This document shows positions 10,169 through 18,989 of a stretch of 41,087 nt of DNA, one piece after another. Source of the stretch: Chrysochromulina tobinii (Eukaryota; Haptophyta; Prymnesiales; Chrysochromulinaceae); assembly GCA_001275005.1 (NCBI GenBank), contig JWZX01002711.1, positions 1-41,087 on the forward strand, given 5' to 3'. Position numbers and translations under genes: made by a program. The notes beneath the pieces were generated by a model. That model saw only the letters and a program-made list of their open reading frames with translations, had not been told where the DNA came from and did not search any database. Numbering within the stretch: position 1 is the stretch's first letter; each line of letters begins with the position of its first letter.

Positions 10169-10937
10169 GTAGGACTGATAACTCTTCTGAACCTGTCGCG
10201 GGCCGGCAAACCGCTCGAAGTGACCAACCCCTACCAACCCGGGGAAAACAATTCACGCTGACCATTCACAAAGGACGGGGAGGTTTCGCTACTCTCGTTC
10301 AGCCGAACGCCCGAATACGGACGTTTAACGTTTTCCGTTTACATGTAGACCGGCGCCCGCGACGGCGGCCGCACCGCGTCGTACACTTGTAGTAAGCGTT
10401 GTAACGTCCGACGACACGATAAAACACTAAACACGGCGGTTCGGCGCCGTCCTCGTCTTCGTAGTTTTTCAAGCAGAGGAGGGCGCATCTCTTCAAAACT
10501 CCACAATAGATAGTGATTAGACCCTCAGACCCGGGTTCCTCGCGACGGATATGCTCCGACCATCAATTGCCGACCATCTGCATTCATCTCTATGGGCGAG
10601 TCGGGACTCGGGTCTCGCTCTCGGGATGCTCATCGGATTCGAACATTCGATATCATGGGTAATTCATCTGCGAGACACACGTCTCAGCACATGTTCGGAT
10701 CGTTAAGGATCGTTCCCGCCAGTGCCGCGAAGTCTTCGTGATGAACCAAAACCCAACACTGAGTCAGAGTCTCTATCTCGGCAACACTGCTAGCGACTTG
10801 TAGTCAACATTTGCTCATATGAGCCGTTGGCCGCGTTTGGCAGTGTCAGCGTCATTTGTCTCTCATCCCGTGCGTGGCCGTGGCCGTGCTGACATCGTTT
10901 CCACCATGGGTTCAAGCGTGTGGCGATGGCATGGCAC
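10169..10937. other. CFAP57 upstream region and SelU 3' UTR
   Basis: No convincing gene. The left part should hold the CFAP57 promoter; TACATGTA occurs at about 10341-10349. The right part follows the SelU stop codon and must contain a SECIS element if the UGA is decoded as selenocysteine. Confidence 0.5.
10777..10818 (-). promoter_or_regulatory. candidate SECIS-like hairpin in SelU 3' UTR (weak)
   Basis: On the sense strand, about 120 nt after the stop, ATGA is followed by a hand-folded stem of about 12 pairs with two bulged A's (GCAAATGTTGACTA against TAGCAGTGTTGC), an 8-nt apical loop CAAGTCGC holding an AA near its 5' side, and then CGAG. This resembles the SECIS layout (AUGA, AA in the loop, GA on the return strand). 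It deviates by an extra C before GA, a slightly long AUGA-AA distance and several G-U pairs. It needs a covariance-model search. Confidence 0.25.
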
Positions 10938-11525
10938 TCAGGATCGGGCAAAGGAGGACAGCGCTGTCTTGAGCTCCTCCAGACGCGCGCCATGCACCGT
11001 GTCGCCCCAGCAACCCTCCTTGTGCTCATACGCGATAGCTCCTTCTGGTGAGAGAGCCCAGACGCCTCCGAGCTTGAAGCCCTCACCTTTCAGATTGCCA
11101 CTCACGCCCTTGGCGTTGGCACGCTCCAGATTTGTGGCCACGGCACCGCCCAACGAGTAAGAAAGGACGCCGCTCAACAAGCCTTGCTTCCCGGAGCCCA
11201 TCGTGTTGAACAAGCCCGTCTTTCCGAGGTCGAAGAACAGCTCACCTTTCCAATATTGGCCGTCCGTCTGCCAGTCTTGGTGGCCCAGGTGCTCGCCCGC
11301 CACCGCGATCAACCTCACAGGTGGCACACGGGAGTCGAGGAAGGTCTTGAGCGACGAGAGCTCCAAGGCCTCCTCCCGGCACAATTGTCAGCCTAGCCTC
11401 CTCACGAGCATGACGACCGCACCGCCGCCCTGGTAGAGCGACGAGAAGGCAATCGAAGCTCCGCTCAAATCGCTGACTGTCGCGCTGGCAATCTCAGCCA
11501 GCTTGTCTCGCACGTGCGTCGGCAT
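10938..11525 (-). CDS. SELENOU: selenoprotein U / peroxiredoxin-like 2 (PRXL2) with in-frame UGA
   Basis: A 195-residue thioredoxin-fold redox protein in one exon, if TGA at 11388-11390 is read as selenocysteine 46. Around it: AVVMLVRRLG-U-QLCREEALELSSL. Animal PRXL2A has VRRPGCFLCREEA at this place and fish SelU has Sec for that first Cys, so the UGA falls exactly on the redox-active residue of a U-x-x-C motif. The frame is open on both sides and the downstream half is typical for the family: YWKGELFFD, then GVSGNLKGEGFKLGGVW, then IAYEHKEGCWGD. The start is the ATG at 11525. The true stop is the TGA at 10938. A weak SECIS candidate follows in the 3' UTR. A pseudogene or sequencing error is possible but unlikely given intact flanking sequence. 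PRXL2 proteins are thought to act in thiol redox control. Confidence 0.9.
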
Positions 11526-12305
11526 GACTCCCCTTGAGTTCTGTAGCCAGTGACGAATGGTCACCAAATGGCACTCAAGGGTCAAGGCGACCCTGGCGGC
11601 GACATGTGGGGAAATGGGTGAGAGACTGATTTCATTCCAGCATTCCCCCGCAACCACCGCACAGCTCATATGACTTATATGACTTCATAACGATACAATT
11701 GTAGAGCGTAGGTCACCTCGCCGCGGGGCGGATCAAGGCGGATCACCGCGCTCGAGGCGGCGGCGGCCGAGCGGACGCGCGGCATTTTCCGGCGCGCACG
11801 CCCACGCCCCCTCTCGAGTCGCTCGCGAGTCGCGCTACTTTGGTCGAGCCCGTGCGTGCTCGGCCGGTCGCGCGGCATAGAGCTCGATTTTACCGACGCA
11901 TACATAAAGTAGCGAAGCCGACATGACTCAAGCCGCATGCGCCCGCGAGCGGCGACCGGACGCCCCCGGTCGCCCCCGGACCCGTCGCCGGCTTCGGTGA
12001 TGGTCCACCTCGGGCGGGGAACGTCTCTTTTCAGTCACCGCGGTTGTCCGCGCCGTATCCGCGCCGCCCCTTGCGGCGCCCCCCGTTTTTGACGCCTGAC
12101 GTTGAGGCCCGGTTGCCCCACTGTGATTATAAGGACCCTAAGCAGGCCCGGACCCGAGACGATGCAGCACACACACATACAATGCACCCCCCACAGACTC
12201 TCACATAGACTCTCACATCCTCTGCAACGATGGCCCACCCCGCATGCGCCCCGTGCGACAGTACTGCTGGTGCTGCTACTGCGCGCGCCGATCACGCTCA
12301 CTCGC
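11526..12305. other. intergenic, no gene seen
   Basis: Very GC-rich in places (11940-12100). No coding frame supported. It should contain the SelU promoter and the 3' UTR of the EF-hand-like gene. Confidence 0.5.
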
Positions 12306-12884
12306 TCAGCCCCACCGCTTGTCGCCCATCAGGCTGCGGTGCTTGTTGATGCTGTCGTCGACCTTCCCGTCAGCCGAGCCATCCATCATGTCAAGCATCA
12401 TCGCGATATTCGACAAAGGCATCTTCGTGAGCATCAGCGGCGGCGCCTCCGACTCAGGCATGAAAGAGCCATCCGTCTTGCCAATATCCTCCACAAAGTC
12501 CATCCACGCGATGGACTCGAACGCGCCCGGGCGGTGCCGGTCCTCGGCACCCGTGCCGTACGCGTTGTCGAGTGCGAGCAGGTCCTCCTCCGAGAAGATG
12601 AGGTCCTTCTCGAATAGAATGACGATCGTCGAGTTCCAGCGCTGCGTATTCATGGTGCCGTACCGCGTGCCACCCTGCTGGGTCATGACGCTGGTCAGAT
12701 CGAGGTTGCGCAGGTCCACCTGGCGCCTGATCTTTTTTAGCAGCGGCTTGAGCGACTCTGGAGGGTCGCGCACGCGGTCGATGGTGCCGTCCGAATCGCG
12801 GTTGTTGCCCTGCATCATATTCTTTGGGCCCTTCTTTAGCAGATCGTAGTTGTTCATCAGCGCGAGCATCTCTTGCGCCGACAT
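12306..12884 (-). CDS. hypothetical protein, degenerate EF-hand-like
   Basis: A 192-residue soluble protein in one exon, starting at ATG 12884 (MSAQEMLALMNNYDLL). I do not recognise a named family. The spacing of hydrophobic and acidic residues in the middle (for example NSTIVILFEKDLIFSEEDLLALDNAY in parts, then SIAWMDFVEDIGK) recalls a worn EF-hand pair, but no loop has a full calcium-binding DxDxDG set; the DSDGTID near residue 32 is the closest. The C-terminus is Met-rich (IAMMLDMMDG). Codon use matches neighbouring genes and the frame is unbroken, so it is probably real. No signal peptide or membrane segment. Confidence 0.6.
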   Translation of the reverse strand: MSAQEMLALMNNYDLLKKGPKNMMQGNNRDSDGTIDRVRDPPESLKPLLKKIRRQVDLRNLDLTSVMTQQGGTRYGTMNTQRWNSTIVILFEKDLIFSEEDLLALDNAYGTGAEDRHRPGAFESIAWMDFVEDIGKTDGSFMPESEAPPLMLTKMPLSNIAMMLDMMDGSADGKVDDSINKHRSLMGDKRWG

Positions 12885-13238
12885 GGCTGCTGCTGCTGTT
12901 TGCGGCTGATGTGGGTGCACGTCCTGGTGCTGGGCTGCTAGCGCCTAAGCAGAAGAGGCCGTCACTGCCAATGTCCACGCCAAAGTTTGACAGCCAAAGT
13001 TTGGTTTCGTTTCGAAACTACAAGGAAGTCTCCCCCGAACCCCTTTGATGCAAATGACTGTCCAGTGTTCTCAAAAAATACGTTGCGACTACAAAAGGGG
13101 TCACTCTCGCCGTCGCGCAGCTAGGAGGATGGAGCTCAACCAGCCTGAGTGTCCCTATGCAGTTTTCAGATGGGATGAAACTGCAAACTCCTTGCCTTCC
13201 TAGATTTTTCGTCCGCGTTCAGGCAAGAACCATCGAGC
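12885..13238. other. intergenic, no gene seen
   Basis: A short region between two minus-strand genes: the promoter of the EF-hand-like gene and the 3' UTR of GFM2. AT-richer than its surroundings around 13000-13090; no specific motif. Confidence 0.5.
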
Positions 13239-13751
13239 TCAGCCATCGTGATCAGTGCTCGGCCGGTATCGTGAAAACTCCATCGTGAGTGCGACCTCTC
13301 CTTGCGTGAGAGAGCGAAGCGCGTTCGCGTAGCCGACAAGCGCCGAGAGGGGCACCTCAGCATGCACCACGTGGCGCTCGTCGGCGCTCTGGCCGCACTC
13401 AGCTGGCGAGATGAGCTCGAGCACGTCACCGCGCCGCTTGCCTGTGAGCTCGCGGAGCACCGCCCCAACATGCTTCTCCGGCGCACGAAGCTCCACAGCC
13501 ATCAGCGGCTCGAGCAGCACGGGCGCCGCCTGCTCGGCGGCGGCCGGCAGCGCCTCCGCGCAGGCCTTGCGCAGCGCATCGGGTGCCGTGCCCTTGGGCC
13601 GTCGTATCGAGAGGAGCGTTGCGCGCACGCCGTGAAGGGGATAGCCACGGACAGGCCCATATTGGGCAGCTGCCTGAAGGCCTTCGAAGGCCGCGTCAAG
13701 CTCTCGACGGGTGAGGAATTCTCGCACTCCCTGCGTCGCAGCGCACTGAAA

Positions 13752-13791
<40 letters not shown>

Positions 13792-16197
13792 GCCCCGCCG
13801 CCGCCAGACCCTCCGCCGCCGCCAGCCCCTCCGCTGCCAGCCCCTACAGCAGCGATGCCTTCGGGGTTGGCAACCCAGGCGGCGGCGGCGGAAGTGGGGC
13901 GGAGGGAGAGGCGTACGTGGATCTCTTTCTCGGCGCCGGGGGTGGCCGCGTGAGAGCTCTCATGCACCAGCGCCTCAGCCAGTCCCTCACGATAAGCTAC
14001 CTGCCCACGTGGCCATAAGGAGGTGAAGGGCGAGGGTCAGAGTGAGGGGAAGGGCGAGGGGAAGGGCGAGGGGAAGGGCGAGGGGAAGGGCGAGGGGAAG
14101 GCGAGTGGAAGGGCGAGGGCTCGGATGAGGGCTCGAGTGGAAGGCTCGGGTGCAAGGTGCGATGTGATCTGGACGCGCCACCTGCATGGGACCCGTGTAG
14201 AGCTCGAGCTTGTGCTCGCGCCGGATCCGCTCAGCGACCACCTCGAGATGCAGCTCGCCCATCCCGCCGAGCAGCTGCTGCCCAGTAGTAGGGTCGAGCC
14301 GCACCACGAGTGAAGGGTCCTGTGAGGAGATCGTGCGGAGATCGTGCGGAGATCGTGCGGAGATCGTGAGGAGATCGTGATGAAGAGCGCAATCAGCGGC
14401 AACAAGGGCATCAAGGGCAATCAAGGGAGAGCGCACCTCGAGGCAGAGTGCCTCGAGCGCCGCGTCGAGCGCGGGCTGCTGTACCGCAGAGCCCACTTCG
14501 ACAGCTGTGAAGAAGACGGGCGTGGGGACCCGCAACACAGGCTGCAGAGCGATCTCCGCCCACTCGGCCGCTGGGCGCACCACCAGTGTGTCGCCCGTGC
14601 GCGTGTGGCGCAGGCCCACGGCGGCGCAGATGGCGCCCGGCCCGACGCTCTGCAGATCCACCGTCTCCTCCCCATGCATCTGTACCAAACGGGTTGGCCT
14701 CTCCTCGAGGCCGTTACGGCCGTTGAACATCGTGACGCCCGGAGCGAGCTCGCCAGCGTATGTGCGCAGCCACACGAAGGGTTTCTTCGAGCGCCGATCA
14801 TACACGACCTTAAAGGCGAGCGCCACCGCGGCTCCCGCCGCATCCAGTGGCACCGCCACCGCCGCCATACTGCTTCCGTCAACGCCGCCACCGCCGCCCC
14901 CACCGCCGCCCCCGCCCCCGCCACCACCACCACCGCCGGCCCCACTGCCCCCACCACCGCTACCCCCACTCCCAGCCCGCCTGCCCGCCTCAGTGCTGGC
15001 GTTGGAATTGGCGGCCACGGCCAAGAGCGTCGGCATGGCTCGGTCGAGGGGAGACGGCAAGTAATGGCAGATGGCATCCAGGAGTGCTTCCACGCCCACG
15101 CCGTGAAGTGAGGCGCCGCACAGTGCGGGGACTGCAGCGCCCGCCAATGTGAGCCGACGCACCTGCGGACAGAGAGGCAATCGCACCGGCAGCCCACGGG
15201 GCATAAAGAAATCAGATCAAGAGGCAATCAAAGGCAATCAAAGGCAATCAAGCGGTCCTCACAGGCAATCACACAGGCTCTGGAGGCATACCGCCGCACG
15301 CAGCTGTGCAGATGTCACGTTGGACTCTTCGAGGTACATCGCCGCCACGTCGCCCTCGGGCTCCAGCTCTGCTACAGCCTCGACGAGGGCACGCCGCGCG
15401 CCGGCCGCCGCCTCCAGCACCTCCGCCGGCAGCGTCGCCGCGGGCACCAATGCCGCGGCAACCGCCCCGTCGCAACCGTCGATCGTGAGAGGCAGTCTCA
15501 CGAGGGTGAGAGCGGCGCCGCGCTGTGCGCGGCCGCCCTGCTTCGCCTCCGACGGCCGGTATACGAGCGCCTCCATCTCGATCAGGTCCACCGCGCCGCC
15601 CACGATGCCCTCGGCCGTGGTGAGAGGCAGCTGCACAGCCAAGGGCATGATGTTGAGCCGCTGGCGTAGCGACGCAAGCGCAGCATCGAAGCGCGCGCCC
15701 TCGCGGTCCATTTTGTTGATGAAGGCGACGGCGGGCACGCCGTGCGAGCGTGCCTGTCGCCACACCGTCTCCGTCTGCGCTTGCGCACCCGCCACCGCGT
15801 CCACGATCAGAACCGCGCCGTCGAGCACCCGCGTCGTGCGCTCCACCTCGATCGTGAAGTCGACGTGGCCGGGCGTGTCGATGAGGCAGATGCCGAAGCG
15901 CGTGGCCGCCGCGGCCGCCGTCCAGTCGAAGCGGGTCGCAGCCGCCTGGATTGTGATGCCGCGCTCGCGCTCCTGCTCCATGAAGTCCATGACGGTGTCG
16001 CCAGTGTCCACGCCGCCGGCAGAGCGCGTCATGCCCGCCAGAAGCAGCATGCGCTCCGTGGTGGTGGTCTTGCCCGCGTCTATATGCGCGATGATACCCA
16101 CGTTACGCGTGGTGGCCAAGCCTGACAGCTCGCGGCGGAGGAGCTGACAGCTCGCGGCGCGGCGGATGAGCAGCCCCGCCGAGCACGGGTGACGCAT
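13239..16197 (-). CDS. GFM2: mitochondrial elongation factor G2 (ribosome recycling GTPase)
   Basis: Four exons: 16197-15292, 15162-14437, 14319-14182 and 14000-13239, all phase 0, giving 843 residues. mEF-G2 works with the recycling factor to split mitochondrial ribosomes after termination. Seen: a basic N-terminal presequence, GTPase motifs [39 protein letters not shown] and [14 protein letters not shown], then [20 protein letters not shown], domain [23 protein letters not shown] with GELHLEV, and domain IV/V to [39 protein letters not shown] is closer to GFM2 than GFM1. Two poly-Gly insertions interrupt it: about 14883-14973 (domain I/II side) and 13750-13845 (domain IV). The introns carry tandem repeats. 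A copy of the 112-bp dispersed repeat begins 40 bp upstream of the ATG. GFM2 versus GFM1 is fairly sure, not certain. Confidence 0.9.
13750..13845 (-). repeat. GGC/GCC trinucleotide repeat encoding poly-Gly in GFM2
   Basis: A nearly pure GCC/GCCGCC run on the + strand coding for about 30 Gly with a few Ser/Ala, inserted in domain IV of the EF-G2 protein. Confidence 0.8.
14001..14181 (-). repeat. GFM2 intron 3 with 12-bp tandem repeat
   Basis: A 181-nt intron (donor GTGGCG, acceptor GGGCAG). It holds about five units of GGGGAAGGGCGA on the + strand (TCGCCCTTCCCC sense). Confidence 0.8.
14320..14436 (-). repeat. GFM2 intron 2 with 11-bp tandem repeat, open reading frame preserved
   Basis: A 117-nt intron (donor GTGCGC, acceptor CTCACAG) with about five 11-bp CTCCGCACGAT-type sense units plus TTGATTGCC/TTGATGCCC units near the donor. 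Its length is a multiple of three and it has no in-frame stop. Confidence 0.8.
14883..14973 (-). repeat. GGN repeat encoding poly-Gly in GFM2
   Basis: A CCNCC-rich run on the + strand that encodes about 25 Gly with a few Ser/Ala just before the domain II segment of EF-G2. Confidence 0.75.
15163..15291 (-). repeat. GFM2 intron 1 with TTTGATTGCC tandem units
   Basis: A 129-nt intron (donor GTATGC, acceptor TCCGCAG). The sense strand carries GTGATTGCC, CTTGATTGCC, TTTGATTGCC, TTTGATTGCC and GCGATTGCC units: the same motif as introns in CFAP57 and the last gene of the window. Confidence 0.85.
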
Positions 16198-16236
16198 CGA
16201 AAAACTTTACGAAGTGTGAATCAAAGTGTGAAACAT

Positions 16237-16348
16237 ATTCTTCCCCACCCCCGTTGGAACACCGGGAGGGAAGCCTCTGAGATTAACCGCCCGCGTGAAA
16301 ATAGCGCGCGCGCGACCCGATAGGTTTTGGCCGGCGGACCCTTTTTTT
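16237..16348. repeat. dispersed repeat, copy A (112 bp)
   Basis: Nearly identical to 26986-27100 over its whole length and in the same orientation: ATTCTTCCCCACCCCCGTTG ... GATAGGTTTTGGCCGGCG ... CCTTTTTTT. Differences are the number of GC steps in a GCGCGCGCG tract, one base near the end and the T-run length. Copy A begins 40 bp upstream of the GFM2 start codon. Confidence 0.9.
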
Positions 16349-16411
16349 GTGTGTCTGTGTGTGTGTCTGTGTGTCTGTGTGTCGGCCAGTCTGTCGTCCC
16401 AAATTTGGATT

Positions 16412-17050
16412 CAACAGCCTACCGGTTTGAGAGAAAAGAGATTGTCCGATTTCCACCTTATCCATTTTGCTCGTCTGCCTCGCGGAGCCTCGCGGAGCCT
16501 CGCGCGCCCAGTTCTCGACAAAGTAGACCCGTGGTCGAGCCACAGCTCATAGAAGATGTGTTCGTATGTTGCACCCGCTTCCTAAGAATGTATATTCATT
16601 GCGTCTCGTCGCGACATTGGCCATCACTCTTCATGCAACAAAATGCTGGTCCTGATCGGGCAAGGCTTGTCGCCGTCAAGCTCGCCAATGGCAAAGAGCC
16701 GAAAGATTCCCGGCTTCCTGCGACCTATAATCGCTATCGCAATGGCGTACCCCTACCTGGCATCTTTTGGCTCTTTGCCATTGGCGAGCTTGACGGCGAC
16801 AAGCATTGCGCGATCATGGACCAGCATTTTGGCGCTTGAGTGGTGATGGCCAATGTCGCTACGAGACGCAATGAATATACATTCTTAGGAAGCGGGTGCA
16901 ACTCTGCAACACACGAACACATCTTCTATGAGCTGCGGCTCGACCACGAGTCTATTTTATCGAGATCTGGGCGCGCGAGGCTCCGCGGGGCTGACGAGCA
17001 AAATGGATAGGACTGAACTCGGACGGTGAGGGCTAAAACCGGTAGGCTGC
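16412..17050. mobile_element. foldback (long inverted repeat) element
   Basis: The left arm 16412-16707 and right arm 16761-17050 are imperfect reverse complements, about 290 bp each, separated by about 53 bp. Landmarks are CAGCCTACCGGTTT at the outer left and AAACCGGTAGGCTG at the outer right; CTAAGAATGTATATTCATTG and its complement; GCTCGCCAATGGCAAAGAGCC and its complement at the inner ends. No transposase frame is visible. It could be a foldback transposon or MITE-like element, or an inverted gene-fragment duplication. No clear target-site duplication was found by eye. Confidence 0.75.
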
Positions 17051-17337
17051 TTTTGGAAACCTTTTTTCCTGATTGATGCAGAAAAGATTCGGTCTGAACG
17101 ACTAAGGGAAAAACCTGTAACCACGGTCGCTGCTCTGGGGCAGGGAAATGCAAGGACAGATCGGGCACCATTGCATGCTTACGGACTCGCACACCCGTCA
17201 TGAGCGTGCGTGCGTCAAGAGCTCGCTAGGGGCCCTGACCCTTACACAGGGACTGTGAACCGCTCGGCCACTTGCGAGAGTCTTGCGAGGGACTGTGAAC
17301 GAGTATCTGTATTTTTCAGATGTGGAACGACACACGC

Positions 17338-18588
17338 TCAGTCCGTCTTTTTCGTCGCTGCTGGCCGGAGCGTGGCGGACGTACTCGCGACTTGAGCCAC
17401 GCACGCGCCGACGAATGCAAAGCCAGCTGAGAGACATGCTGGTGCGACAGGCCCCACGTGCTCGTACGCGGGCCCGCCGAGGAGCGGTGCGGCGACACCA
17501 CACCCCTTTTCCACCGATCCGAGCAGCCCAATCATCAGGCCGAGTCGGTCTTGGCTTGCGAGATTGGCCGTGAGAGATTTGAGAAGGGTATGGGTGAGCC
17601 CCTGCCCGAGGTTGAGCACCGCATAGCTCGCGAGGATCGTGAGCGTTGGCGGAAGCACCGACGCGGCCGCAATCCCGAGTCTGCCAACGGCCGTGCATGC
17701 ATACGCGAGGGTGAGCAGCCTCGCCGCGTTACTGCCACGGCCTGTGATGCGGGGGATCACCGCCAGATTGAAGAAGGAGAAGACCCAGCCCGCGTAGCCG
17801 AGGAGAAAGCCGCGCTCGGCCGCGCTGTAGCCGAGGGCATCCATCATGTACAGCGCGGAAGTCGCGTCATACACTTGGAAGGAGGAGGCCGCAATGGCTT
17901 GGAGCAGTAACAGCAGCCGCATGTTGCGCTCGCTCAGAGCGTCGCGCAGTGCGGACCACCAGCGCACGCGACTGGGCGTGTGGCTCGTGCTGCTTACGGG
18001 CGTTGGGCCTGCATTCGCTGGCTTTGCCCTCGACGGCAGTCGCAAGGTGCAAAGCACCGACAAGACGCTCATCGTGCCAATGAGTGTCAGGTTGGCGCTC
18101 GGTCCGCCCCTGCTTACAAGAAAGCCTCCAAAGCCGCTTCCCGTCGCGTAGCCGAAGCCACACGTCGCCATCGTGCGCGATACCCGGCTAGAGGTGTCGG
18201 CCTCGTCTTCCACCAGCAGCGCGATGAGCGGTCCGTTAAGTGCGGCCCGGCCGACCCCGCTGAGGACGCGGCCAATTGACGGCAGCCACAGCCGCGCCAC
18301 CGTGAAGCGAGGGTTCCCATCGAGTGCGAAGCCAGCTATGTAGCACCCATACCCTATGAGAGTGCACAGCGTGCTCGCGATGAGTGCGGCGCGCCGGCCG
18401 TGAACATCAGAGAGGCGGCCAAAGAGAGTGCTTGCAACCAGAGCGGCAGCATTTGCAGTGGACTGCAGCACAGCGAAGAGCGTGGCTCCCAATACGTCAC
18501 CCTGCACGAGCTGTGGGTAGATCGGGTTGACGAGCCCGACAGTGAACGTGTCGAGGAAGGTGATGGCGAAGGCTAGGTGGTCGGCCAT
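17338..18588 (-). CDS. major facilitator superfamily transporter
   Basis: A 416-residue integral membrane protein in one exon with about 12 predicted hydrophobic helices. The MFS signature between helices 2 and 3 is seen as GRLSDVHGRRAALIAS (family pattern G-x-x-x-D-x-x-G-R-R). A second-half counterpart is weaker, around IPRITGRGSNAARLL. A hydrophilic central loop (about residues 190-220, PSRAKPANAGPTPVSS) splits two six-helix halves. The overall character is TetA/drug-H+ antiporter-like, but the substrate cannot be told. The start is the ATG at 18588, directly before the first helix; the Ser/Thr-rich tail ends KKTD. It is divergent from the light-harvesting gene, sharing a 400-bp upstream region. 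Confidence 0.85.
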   Translation of the reverse strand: MADHLAFAITFLDTFTVGLVNPIYPQLVQGDVLGATLFAVLQSTANAAALVASTLFGRLSDVHGRRAALIASTLCTLIGYGCYIAGFALDGNPRFTVARLWLPSIGRVLSGVGRAALNGPLIALLVEDEADTSSRVSRTMATCGFGYATGSGFGGFLVSRGGPSANLTLIGTMSVLSVLCTLRLPSRAKPANAGPTPVSSTSHTPSRVRWWSALRDALSERNMRLLLLLQAIAASSFQVYDATSALYMMDALGYSAAERGFLLGYAGWVFSFFNLAVIPRITGRGSNAARLLTLAYACTAVGRLGIAAASVLPPTLTILASYAVLNLGQGLTHTLLKSLTANLASQDRLGLMIGLLGSVEKGCGVAAPLLGGPAYEHVGPVAPACLSAGFAFVGACVAQVASTSATLRPAATKKTD

Positions 18589-18989
18589 TCCTCGGTAGGA
18601 AACGCCGCGGCGTTAAAAAGCCGGTCGATTGCATAAGGATCCGTCCATCGTACTTGCTCACGGAGAACGCAGCGCAGGGAAGCGCGTAGTGTGTGGTGAA
18701 AAACTTGCTGTGAAAACTTACTGTGATGAAAGGCGCAAATTGACTCGGAGCTCCATCCAGCTCACACAGGTTTGCGATGCCGCCGCGGACCGGCCTTCTC
18801 CTGCGACGGCGCGCGTCACGCTCCGTGGCCCATGGTCCGCGCCTGACGCGCATCGCGCCCTCGCGGCGACTACTCTGCCACTCTGCGACAGCAATCGATA
18901 CGTGACGCTTCGGAAGCGCCAACAAAGAAGTGCTCCACCGTGACCTTTGCTGCGCTCGTCTCTCTGTTGGCAGACCTACCGCCGTCAAA
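18589..18989. promoter_or_regulatory. shared upstream region of MFS (-) and light-harvesting (+) genes
   Basis: A divergent intergenic region of 401 bp without a supported gene. It must contain both promoters. No TACATGTA element occurs here. CAAAATGA at the light-harvesting start is a good initiation context. Confidence 0.5.

Noticed and set aside
9826-10392. Arg-rich + strand open frame over the CFAP57 start
   Set aside because: Antisense shadow of CFAP57 exon 1.
14023-14313. Gly-Glu-Lys repeat protein on the + strand
   Set aside because: It is the tandem repeat of GFM2 intron 3 read on the opposite strand.
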